From Desmodesmus armatus (Eukaryota > Chlorophyta > Chlorophyceae > Sphaeropleales > Scenedesmaceae), in NCBI GenBank assembly GCA_007449985.2, contig VIIQ02000574.1:1178001-1242000 (forward strand): a stretch of 64,000 nucleotides of DNA. Direction: 5' to 3'. A program made the position numbers and the translations under genes. Under the pieces are notes generated by a model that worked only from the letters and a program-made list of their open reading frames with translations, was not told the origin of the DNA and searched no databases. Of this stretch, positions 43,755 through 54,461 are shown in pieces (the stretch's first letter is position 1; each line of letters begins with the position of its first letter).

Positions 43755-45574
43755 TCACGCTTTGGGCAGGCAGAAGATGACACTGCCCTCCATCAGGTTG
43801 TGGTTCTGAGGGACCTGCTGAGGCTGCAGCTTTGTTGACTGCTGCCCAAAGGTGAAGATGGTGACCAGGCCCCCGATCTGGCCCTCCAGCATCACCTGCT
43901 GGTCAGGCCTGCTGAGCACCTGATTCTGCACCAGCAAGCACACAGCAGAATTGTGTTGATGAGCATGGTGCGCTTGTGTGAAGAGGTGGTAACAGCAAGT
44001 GTAGGAGTGCACAAGGTGAGCAAGCATGAAGCTATGACCGCATCTGATCCATGATGTTGACTTATTCGCATAGCATGTGGCCCACTAGGGGGAGGATCTG
44101 CAGTGCAGGCGATGTGTGCGCCCCAGGCGCGGCAGCTGAGGGGTGCACCGCAATTGCTCATGCATAAGAAGCGGTACCGTGGGGTCACGGCTGCGCATAG
44201 CACGTCACTGCATGACCTACAGCATGTCTACCAACTTCACAACGGGCAGACATGAGAAACCTCACTGAGAGCTTACCTGCAACCATGTGTAGCTTGCATG
44301 TCTCTTTGACACGTTGAAGCTGCCCCTGGACACCTTCCATGTGCCGCTGGTTGTGTACTGCTTGATGTCCTGCAGCGACAGCATCTTGGTGGCCAGGATC
44401 TGTGCGCCACGGTTGCCAAAGGCAGCAGCCAGAGCGGTGGCGTTGCTGGACAACAGCTCAACCTGTGACAGGGCAGCACACACGATGGTAAAGCACAGCA
44501 TGCATCAGCAGTGTCAACTCAAAAGATAGGGGCAAGAGACGGCTTGTGCTGCTCCGCCTGCGCACTCTGCACCATGTGCACTCGCACCATGCTTTGGCCA
44601 CCCCTAAGGGCTGCAGCAAACAGAGACATGGTGGAGATACTGGTGTGGCATGTGCATCGACTATTCAAATTGGAGGCTGTGTGTCAAAGACAGTTGAAGA
44701 GCCACGCCAATTGGCCTCTGCATGCTGCACATGCTGCCAGACTTCCCCACAGCCAAGCCGCCATTATGTCAAAAATCCATCCAATAGCAATCAACACAGT
44801 CCGTCAGCCGGCACTCACATCTGCCAAAGAGCCGCCTGCCATTCCGGGCAGATTCACCAACAGTGTGCCCCTCCAGAACACCTGCCTTGCCCTCTGCCCT
44901 GCCCCACTGCCAGCAGCGGATGCAGGAGCTGCACATAACGACAGCACAGCACAGCACAAGTCAGCACGCAGCAGCTGGTGCGCATTCAGCGCTAGCTAGC
45001 CATGATATGTAGGGAGTTTGGAACCAATGCTACACCCTCCTGGCAGGCTGGCTGGATCACAAAGAGCAGTGCACTGGGCGGTGGTAGTAACAGCGCACTG
45101 ACCTGCAGGTGACACTGCACTCAAATTGCTTTGACTAAACACAACCCTCATGATCAATGCTGCCACAGACTGTTTTCACAGCTCTGCAGCTGGTGAAGGC
45201 CCTGCCAGCACCATGAAACACCAACCCACCGATCCACCCACCTTGGGCTGGCATCTGCATCTGCTGCTGCATGTTGGCCTGCACCCCCATCATCATCTGC
45301 TGCGGCATGCCTGCAATCGCAGGCTGCTGCATGAAGCCACCAATGGCCATGGGCTGCTGCTGCTGCTGCTGCGGGGGCTGCATCATCATCTGCTGTCCCT
45401 GACCTGCATGCACATACACCTGACCCTGAGACACCAACTGGGCAGCCCCCATCTGGGCCCCCATGCCCATCTGCTGCGGCTGCTGGACCTGCTGCTGCTG
45501 GCCGCCCATCATGACAACACCTGTCATGCCCATGCCGGGCATTGCCATGCCAAAGCGGCCTGCCTGCTGGTTGG

Positions 45575-45626
<52 letters not shown>

Positions 45627-46231
45627 GACCTGCTGCTGCTGTTGCTGCTGGGCTTGCTTCTGCTGAGCTTGCTGCTGTTGCTGCTGCATGAGCATGGCCT
45701 GGTGCTGCTGGGGTATCATGCCTGCCTGCTGCTGCTGCTGCTGCTGCCGGTTGGCTGCTGCCTGCTGAGCTTGAACCTGGGCGGCCTGCTGCTGCTGCTG
45801 CTGCTGCTGCTGTGCTGCCTGCATAGCATGCTGCACAGTGGGCGGCACCGCAGCTGCCTGGGCTGCTTGCATCCACTGCTGCTGCGGCTGCTGCTGCTGT
45901 GCTGCCTGTGCCTGCTGCACTGGTGCCGCCTGCTGCTGTTGCTGGCGCTGCAGCTGCATTTGCTGCTGCATCTGTTGCTGTTGTGCCTGCTGCTGCTGTG
46001 CTGCTTGCGCCTGCTGCCGCTGCATCATCGCCTGTGCCAGCTGCTGCTGCTGCTGCGCTGTCAGCTGTGGCTGCTGGGCGGCTTGAGCGGGCTGCTGTGC
46101 CGCTGCAGGGTACTGCTGCTGCTGCTGCTGTGCCTGTGGTGGGGTGGCCACCGCTGGCACTGGCTGTTGTGGCTGCTGCTGCTGCTGGGACGGCATATTG
46201 GTTGAGGCCTGCTGGGACTGTTGCTGCTGGG

Positions 46232-46265
<34 letters not shown>

Positions 46266-47690
46266 GTCCCGCTGCTGCTTTGCGTTGCGTGCGGCCAGCA
46301 GCTTGCTGACGTACTGCAGGCCGGTCTTGAATGCGTGTTCGTGCAGGGGCGACATCAGCAGCGCCGCCTGCGCGACCTGCCACCCCATGAGCCCCATCTT
46401 GCAGGCCTGCTTGATCTGGGCGATGTTGAGGCAGGCGTTGGCGTAGCAGAAGAGCTCCACGCAGCTCCTGTACTGCTCGCTGGCTGGCGCCCTGTGGCTC
46501 TGCTTGTGCATGCCGCTCAGGATGCTGAGGGAGACCCGGTGCCGGGCCAGGCTGAAGGTGAGGTCCCAGATGTCTGCAGTGCCTGGGGTGATGGGCGGCT
46601 GCAGCGACTGCCTGATAGCGTCCACGTTGCTGAAGATGCTGCTGCCGCTGTTCTGTGAGACGCGCAGCTCCCGGATCATGGTCTCGAACTTTGTCATGAA
46701 GGAGGGGTAGAAGCTGCTGGCGAGGGCGGCCTTGGTGTCTGGCTCACAGGCCCAGGGGATGGGCAGCCGGCAGGGGGTGAAGCTGGAGCAGACCAGCCAC
46801 ACGTGGGTGTGGGCAGTGAGGCCGGCCTCCCCAGCTGAGGAGGGCTGGGGGTGGCTGGGGACTGGGGAGGGGGGGGGGGAGAGGGTGAAGGAACAGGGGA
46901 GAGAGGTGTGGTGAAGTACAGATTCACAGGGGTTGGGAAAGGATGTGTGCGCGGGCAAACGAGAGTTGCAAGCTGGCAGCAAATCTGCAGCTGCTGACAA
47001 GGACTATAGCTTCTGACAAGGCAATTCAATGCACGATGGTGTGTAAATGCAGGCTGATGGTAGGCAAGAGTGCAGAGGGACGACGTGCGAGCATGCCAGG
47101 CGCCATCTGTGTGCAGAGGGATGGAGGTGGCACCACCCTTGCCCCCAAAGCTTGACGTTCCAACCAATGCGTGCTCCAGCCCTTCAGCCTGACCCCCCCC
47201 CCTCCCTACCTGCAGGTTCTGGCTGCGAGCCATCTGGGTAGGGGCACTTGCTCATGATGATGGCCTGGGCTAGTGCCTCTGTGAGTGCTGTGCCCTTGTT
47301 AGGGTTGCCGCCCACAAACTGCACCCCATTGAGCCAATCCAACAGCTCGGGTAGGGTGGAGCACCAGCTGCTAAATTGGATGGGGGCCTGAGTGCTGTGG
47401 TCCCAACTGCCATACACGATGAGGCCGTACTGAATTTTGGGCATGCTGTCGTCTACTGACTGTGCACTGCTCTGCCCACTCTGCTCGGCCCCCCTAGCAT
47501 CTGCATCTATCTTTTTCAGCAGCACGTCTATCCACTTTCTTGCTGTCTTGCTGTTTGTAGCTGCTGCTGCAGTGGCCTCAACCAGCAGAATGATTCTGAC
47601 TGGGTGCCCAGGCTTGGCTGGGGCTGCGGCTGCGACTTGCTGTGGCTCAAAATTCCCCGACCCCTCCATCACCTGCACTAACCCCGCCAT
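43755..47690 (-). CDS. MED25: Mediator subunit 25 (MED25)-like protein with giant polyGln region
   Basis: Five exons, complement: 47210..47690, 45242..46834, 44819..44928, 44277..44462 and 43755..43925, in phase, 846 aa. The N-terminal half resembles the MED25 von Willebrand A domain: PVRIILLVEATAAAATNSK, IQYGLIVYGSWDHS, GTALTEALAQAIIMSKCP, HTHVWLVCSSFTPCRLPIP. A region of several hundred residues dominated by Gln follows (about 45.3-46.3 kb on the plus strand). The last exons (VFWRGTLLVNLPGMAGGSLA, VELLSSNATALAAAFGN, MLEGQIGGLVTIFTFGQQ) fit a C-terminal activator-interaction-type beta domain. MED25 links activators to RNA polymerase II. The start at 47690 (MAGLVQVMEG) is chosen over an upstream non-ATG extension. 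Family assignment rests on the fold pattern and architecture; it is good but not certain. Confidence 0.72.
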
Positions 47691-48075
47691 GCTTGACCTT
47701 GGATCTGCCAGTGCGGGGTGCAGTGGGGAGTCACAAGCAGCCCTGAGGAGGGCTCTATCCAGCAAGGGAACACAAACAGGGTGTTTTACAGCACACTGGG
47801 CTCTGGAGGGCTGAACACCAACCAGAAGTTACGACACGACTACCGTTAAATTGGTTGAGAACCAAATCGTTCAAAACATCGAGGAGAAAGCTGGTCCCTT
47901 GATTTGATGTGTTCAGAGTCTGGTAGCTCTTGGGTTTTTCCGTTTCAACTGTGCAAAGCTCAGACCAACCTCACCTCAGTTGTGATGAATGCTGGTGGTG
48001 TGCACATCATCCTTTGCTTTTTTGCTCTGATGCCTCATCAAGCACTGGTTTCGTGACTTGCTTCTGCCGTGCAGT
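47691..48075. promoter_or_regulatory. Divergent intergenic region (MED25-like / coiled-coil gene)
   Basis: About 385 bp between two opposite start codons; it includes an AT-richer block at 47830-47960. Presumed bidirectional promoter. Confidence 0.4.
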
Positions 48076-51000
48076 ATGAGTCTCAAAGCAGGGGCAAAGC
48101 AGCAGCAGGTCAGCCTGGCCCCTCCCGCACTGGGTGCTGTGTTGTTGTGGTGCCGTGCAAGGGGTGCTTGAACATGGTGATGGTGCATGCAGGCCTTCTC
48201 AACATGCACGCTGAAAGACCTATGCCCCGAAGACAAGCAGAAAGTTGCCCAGCTGGTGAAGCAGGTGCGCAGAGCAGGACAGTGCACGACAGGTGGCGGT
48301 GCGGCGTTGTAGCCTGTGCTGATCGATTGAGAGCTCAGCCTGTGATGTGCCTGTGCCGCAGGTGGTGGAGCTGGGAAAGGAGAACCAGCAGCTGAAGGCA
48401 GCTGCTACAACGGTGAGTGTGCATTACTGGAGTGGGGCATGCATTGTGGTTGATGCTCATTCTGCCAGATTACCACGGGGGCAGCAGCTCACACTGTGAA
48501 CTGCATCCTTGTGGGGGCTGTGCGCTTGCAGGCTGCCTTGTCTGAGGAGAAGCTGCGACAGATACAGGACTGCAACAAGCAGGCTGTCAAGGAAAACTGC
48601 AGGTGAGCACACCCGAGCCAGGAGTGGTCTCCAGGGACCCCAGCCATCATCATGCCTTGTGCATTGCCCAACCACTACCACTACCTGAAATGGAACCAGT
48701 ACTGAGTCACCTAAAGTCAGCAGAGTATTGGGATTGTGCTGTGGGGTCCTGCTCGTGTCTGAATGCACTGCCTGGCGGCCATGGCTTCTGCATATCTGTC
48801 TGCCTGCCTGTCTGCCTGCCTGTCCGCCTGTCTGCATCTTCCCAGTTTGAAGAGCAAGCTGGGCCAGGCCATCACGGTGCTGCGCATGTACCATCACAAG
48901 GTGAGTTCCAGGTGCCCCTGCAGCCCCTGCAGCATGTGATACGCAGCCCCCCTTGGCACAGTTTGACCCCAACATGCCCGCAGCTCTCCTTGCTGCACAA
49001 GCAACCCTGTGTACTTGCCTGGCTTTCATCAATCCTGATGATTGTGGCGCTTGCTCTTGGTTGCTGCTGCAGGTTCAGGGCCTGGATGCCGCTCTCAGGG
49101 CACTGCAGCACTCGTCCGCAGCAGACACTCCTGTCAGCACGCAGCAACAGCAGCAGCAGCAGCAGGACGAGCTGCAGGACACTCAGCAGCAACAGCAGCA
49201 ACAGCACGGCGTTGACGCAGCCCCCTTGCCTCTACCAGCACCGGAGGCAGCTGCCGCCACTGGTTCTGATGCTCCATCAGCAACTGCACCAGCAGGTGCT
49301 GGTGCTAAGCCTGCCGCCTGTGCCCAGCAGCAGCACACAGGGTCAGCTGAGCAGTCCTGTGTGTCGAACCTGTCGTGTTCCGGTGCGCAGCAGCCAGCAC
49401 AGCAGCTGTGCCTGTGCAGCAAGCTGCTGTGTGGTGGGCTGCAGGGCCCTGTCATGGTGCCCGGCAGCAGCGTGACCGTCAGCTTGCCATTGCAGCAGCT
49501 GCAGGCATGGCAGCTGCAGGACAGCTCACTGTTTGCCGAGCAGCTGGTGAGTGCCCGCCATGCTGACAACACCAGAGCGTCTGAGTGTGAAGCGCAGGAA
49601 CACATCACATCTTGCCTGCTTTGCAGCAGTTCAACGTTGCCTGGTTCAAGGTCACATATCACACACTCGTGCATGCAGAGACCCAAGCAATGCTCCCTCA
49701 GGAGAGCCCATGCTGGTCGTGTTCTGTGGTGCTCTCAGGTGTCCCAGCCCCGCACAGTGTTGCAGTTTGATGCATCTGTTGGCACTCGTGGGGCCTACGT
49801 TGTCCACGAGCTGCCGCAGCCACAGCAGCTGCAAGTGCTGGCTGGCAACACGCTAGAAGCACCGCCAGCACAGGGCACAGGCTCTCCTCCTGCTGCCGCT
49901 ATGCTGCAGCTACCTGCCCAACAGCAGCCCTCACCCAGCGGCAAGAGCAGCAGCAGCAGCCAGAAGCGCCGCAACGCATCTCTGCTGGTGGTGCTGCTAC
50001 TGCAGCTGCAGCAGCTGCGGCCTCATCAGCTCTTGCGGCTGTCAAAGCTGCTGCAGCAGTGTGTGCAGCAACTCCTTGGCAGCCTGACCTCAGCAGCTGC
50101 AGCATCAGCAGCATGCACCACCAGCAGCAAGCAGCACAGTCTTTGCCTTCCAGCTCCACAGGCTTTCACCATCCAGCACAGCAGGATGCATCACACAGTA
50201 GAGCTGCTTGGAGCGAAGGCAGCCAGGGTGGTGGTGGACTCCCCGCAGCAGCAGCAGCAGCAATGGGTTGCAACCCTGGTGGGCCTCCAAGGAGCTCTCA
50301 CCAGCCAGGAGGCCTGTACATGCCGAATGAGTCAGATTTGGGTCCACAGCCAGGGTCAGGGGTGCAGTCAGCAGTTGAAGAGGTGCCTGTGCTGGACATG
50401 GCTTCTGTGCCTGTGCACGTCCTGGTGCAGAACGAGAAGTCAGCCAGCAGCCTGCACCAGGCATGTGCGCGCGTCACACTGGCAGGGGGCATGGCTGACG
50501 GCCCTACATCCCCAGCACCCCCAGCAGGGGATGCAGCAGCAGCAGGCCCAGCTTCTGCTGCTGCTTGGTCAGGCAGCTGTGGTGGCTTGGTCATGCCGCA
50601 GGAGGGCCCTGACCTGTGGTCCACAGGGCCTGAGCAGTATGGCAGGCTAGCGGGTAGTGGCCTAGGGCCTTCACTCCCATGCCACCAGCAACAGGTGCAG
50701 TGGTGGGCTATGCAGCAGCAGCAGCAGCAGCAGCACGCGGATGCAGAGCAGCAGCTACTGCAGCCTGAAAGTGTGCAGCAGCAGCATGCTGTGACCGCAC
50801 CTCCTGTCCAATACAGCTATGCTGCCAGCAGCGCAAGCCCAGCCAGCGCCTCCCAACAGCAGCAGCAGTGGGGTGCTGCACAGCAGCCACCTCCCTGGGG
50901 CCAGCCCAACGGTGTTCTTCACCCTGCAGCTGCTGGCAGAGGCAGTAGGGGTGTTCCTGCTGGTCCTGGTGCGCCCTGCCCTGTTGATGCAACAGGCAGT

Positions 51001-51756
51001 GGCTTGGCTGCCCGACACGAACCTGCCGGCATTTCATCAAGAAGCCAGGTCAGCAGGCCGCTTGCTGCACCTGCTGCCGCTGTTGGGCAGCAACACCACG
51101 GTGCTTCCCAATGTTACGACCACCACGGCCACGACCCCAGCCTGTGGCAGCAGCCACAGCAGCAGCAACAGCAGCCGCAGCAGTGGTTTGAGCAGCACCA
51201 GCAGCTGCAGGAGGGTGCTGACGTGTTGCCGTCTCAAAGTGTGTGGGGTGCTGGTGGGGCGACCAGCAGGGAGTTGCTGCAGAAGTTTGACGCCTCGCTG
51301 GTGGACATCCTGGCGGAGGTGGAGCGCCTGGAACAGCAGCAGCAGCTGGCGCGGCAGCAGCTGCACCAGCAGCAACAACGCAGGCGGCAGCCAAAGCTGG
51401 CGATGCAGCAGCAGAACGGGGTGGCAGACTACGCTGGCGGGAGGTGGCTGGAGGGTCAGCAGGATCAGCGTGCTCCTGCAGGTGCGCCTGTTGTGTTGGC
51501 TGCACGCCAGCCCCACCCTGGCCGGCCCAGCCAAGCGGCACTGTTGGACCAGAAACAGGCCCAGCTGCAGCAGCGCCTCATGCAGCTGCAGCAGGAGGAG
51601 GCAGCAGGGAGGCAGTTCAGCAGCAGTGGGCCGTACGCACCCGACCGTCAGGTGACAGGCGGGCAGGAGATGTTGTCTGCAGGGGGTTGGGGCTATGGCA
51701 GTGCTCAGGATTATGATGCTGATGATGTGTCCGACATACTCAACCACCTGGACTAG
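48076..51756 (+). CDS. Coiled-coil, Gln-rich protein of unknown function
   Basis: Early exons are firm: 48076..48108, 48193..48264, 48362..48412, 48532..48602, 48846..48900 and 49073..49546. They give MSLKAGAKQQQ, then STCTLKDLCPEDKQKVAQLV, VVELGKENQQLKAA, LSEEKLRQIQDCNKQ and LKSKLGQAITVLRMYHHK, a continuous coiled coil of about 100 residues. An exon near 49627 (QFNVAWFK) probably splices to one starting near 49739 (VSQPRTVLQFDASVGTRGAY). From about 49860 to the stop at 51754-51756 the frame is open, Gln/Ala/Ser-rich, with a charged helix near the end (SRELLQKFDASLVDILAEVE). The join between these parts is unresolved. The LKDLCPEDK-type start of the coiled coil recalls a motif in animal hinderin-like (KIAA1328) proteins, from memory and weakly. 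A cytoskeletal or centrosomal role is only a guess. Confidence 0.65.
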
Positions 51757-52887
51757 CGAATGAAAAGCGGTGGTGCTTTCAAGCAGCTTTGCAGTTTTTG
51801 GTGTGGCGGCAGCGTAAGTTTGAGCTTGTTTGCGTCATCAATGGCAAACATGCAGGGCATGCTCAGACAGGGGTGCTTTGACCCTTGATTTTTTGGTATA
51901 TCAGTGCTGACTGTGGCGCTGCAGCTCGCCTTGTTCAGCTTCAACCTGCCAAGTTAGCATGCTACATTCCCCGAGAGGAGGGGTGGGTTCATGCTTGGCT
52001 TGCAGCAGCAATGCATGGAGTTTGTTGGTACACTGCCAAGCTGTGCCAAGGATCACTCTGGCAGCCATCAGTTAGTGTTGGTGCAGCCATACAAGCTGAG
52101 GAAGGCATACAAGTAGTGTGTGCTGGGGTTGCACAACGAGTACTTGAGGCATCCAGCACGTAAATCATTCAGTAATGTGTTGCCCTGTGGCAGCCGCCGT
52201 CTGGCATCTGCCGCAGGGCCCCTGCCGGGCAGCGTGCTTGTGTTCGGCAGGTGTAACAACGCTACACTTGCTGCATGAGCACGCTGGTAGGGGGCAACAT
52301 CAAGGACAGGAATTTGGGACATGTATTGTGCAAGTAAGGCAGGTCATGAACACGCACATGGATGGGCGTAGTGCAAGAGAAGCATTGCTGCCACTTGTGG
52401 CCGTGCACATAAATACCTATTGTAACCAGGCTTGCTGTCCTGTAAATGACTCCTCACAACACAGCTGCCTTGAGTTTATATAACACATTCAAAGGCAACC
52501 CCACTGAGTGAGGAAGGGCCACTTGACACGCCCCACCACCAGGACTCAACCAGGACACAACAAAAACACTCGATATGCTGGCGATGACACAGCCAACCTC
52601 TCCCACTGTACATCACTCTCTGTGCCTGCTGTGCAACCACCAAAGCGCTGCAGGCCCAGAGCATGCATGCAGGGCATTCGACGGCTTGCTGCACGGACGG
52701 CCAGCAAGCTGTTCTGGCTGTGCTGGCACAGGGTTACGGCCCCGCTACTGGGTGTGCAAAGCAGCTGGTGCCAGGACTGATCCCCCTGGATACATGGTTG
52801 GTGGGGGCCTGCTCTCCTCTCGAATCGCCCTCACACATAATCTCATCTCACTCAATTTGCTGCCCACACAGTGTCCCTCGCTCTGCC
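51757..52887. other. Intergenic between convergent genes
   Basis: 1.1 kb holding both 3' regions. TGTAA-type motifs occur near 52250 and 52441. No gene or repeat is recognised. Confidence 0.5.
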
Positions 52888-54013
52888 TCACTGCTTGATG
52901 TCAACCTCAATGCCACGCTCTGCTGTCTTAGTCATGACATCCAAGCTGTCCTGCTGCTGCCCCTGGCCTAAGCTGACACCACCAAAAAGCATTTCATTGG
53001 TGGCCTGGCCCTTCCTGCAAGCAGCAACAGAACAGAAAGGGGTGGTGCGGACATTGTGAACAGCCAGCATAGCCACCTGGTAGTGCCACCTGTGGTCCTG
53101 GGAAAGCCTGCCAAATGTTCTCCCTTCACCATGCAAATGAAGGTAATGTAAACTGACACTATACTGACTCTCTTGCCCCTTCCAACGGGATTGCCAGGTA
53201 GGGGGCTGACTCAAACCACAGCTGAGCCTGGTGTGTTGGTCTGGCAGTGCCCCTGTCCCACCAGTGCAGCAGTCGGTTGCAGCGCAGGTGTGCAGCTGCC
53301 ACTCACCTGACATAGTCCAAGCCTGCCTGGCTGAGGCCTGAGCAGGGCCTGTAGGCCTTGATGGGCCACCAGCCAAATCCTGGGAGAGCTGCCAGCCCAC
53401 CGATGATGCGCCCCTCACCATCGCAACTGCCGGTACAGGAGCAGGAACAGAACACAGCAGCTACATGTGTACACCAAGGACACCCGAGACTGCCAATCAG
53501 GGCTACAACACCAGGCCAGCCATAACACAACCCCACCTCCCTGTGGACTGCATGACAATCTCACATGGCATGCCTCTGCCTGACCGCCAACTTGCCCCAC
53601 AAGGTACTGAGGTACACTGACACGTAGTATGCAAACGACCACCTCAGTGCTCAGTCGATGACACTAAGCAAGACTGGCCGTGTGGTCCGCTGCCAGCCTG
53701 GCAGGCTGAGTCCAGACACCACGAACTGGTTTATGCTGGCGGTGTGGTAATGGGCCGACTCACCCTCCAGGTGCTTTGCTGAGGTCAATTCCGCATGTTT
53801 TGCAAACATTTGTGGATGTGCCCTGCACAACAGGCACCGCATGTCAGTTCTGCTCCACCTGTGGGGTGCTGCTGCACCACCAGCAGGCTGGCCCTCCCCC
53901 ACCTGCTGCTGTTCAGGTGCAGCACGCGCCAGTGTGAACCTTGGCCGCTGTGCAACATTTGCTGCTGGGGATCTGCAAGACAGCGTGTGCTGCTTCATGG
54001 AGAGGGACTGCAT
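52888..54013 (-). CDS. Small plastid-targeted protein, family not recognised
   Basis: Three exons, complement: 53859..54013, 53307..53426 and 52888..53014, in phase, 133 aa. The N-terminus MQSLSMKQHTLSCRSPAANV has plastid transit-peptide composition. The mature part reads CDGEGRIIGGLAALPGFGWW, PIKAYRPCSGL, DYVRKGQATNEMLFGGVSLG and ends TAERGIEVDIKQ. Both internal junctions keep phase (PHS-CDG and YVR-KGQ). The two Cys and the Trp-Trp-Pro motif look conserved rather than random, but I cannot name the family. The end of exon 1 is the least certain point, since another donor lies upstream in it. It is divergent from the RING gene. Confidence 0.6.
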
Positions 54014-54461
54014 CTTGAGGTGGAGGGGTGGTGGTGTTTGGGGGGTGAGACTTTGTAGGTGGATCGCACAGCAAATCAGGTGGAGGTAGCCACTGCACTG
54101 ATCACAACACAGGAGCGGCTCCGGTGCAGGCGGCCTCTCGGTCCGACTGTCGAACACCACACTTTTTACCAACTGCTTGGTCACACTCACGACAGAGCCT
54201 CCCAAAAGCGTTGCCAAACATTTGTCACTCGTACTTTTCTTCTATAAGTTGGGTCAGCGTTGGGTGGGCGCTTCTGCCGTGTCCCTGCTGGACACTTAGT
54301 GACCTACCTGCTGGTCCTGCTGTCCTGCGACAAGGAATGTTGCCTTTGTGTTCCCTGCCTGTGTGAGAACAGTATGCTGTAAGAAAAGCAGCATGTAGCA
54401 CACCTTTGGCCATTGTATTTCTACACCAGGGCTACCGGGGAACCAGAGGACAGCAGAGTTG
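54014..54461. promoter_or_regulatory. Divergent intergenic region (plastid protein / RING gene)
   Basis: About 450 bp between opposite starts. An extra upstream exon of the RING gene could hide here, because an acceptor near 54430 would extend its frame (GLPGNQRTAELMTVLFG). Confidence 0.35.

Noticed and set aside
45150..46383. Plus-strand Leu/Cys-rich and shifted Ala-rich ORFs over the CTG arrays
   Set aside because: Shadows of the MED25-like polyGln exon in other frames.
50819..51747. Alternative plus and minus ORFs over the coiled-coil gene's last exon
   Set aside because: Low-complexity shadows; the main frame ends in a charged helix and a clean stop at 51756.
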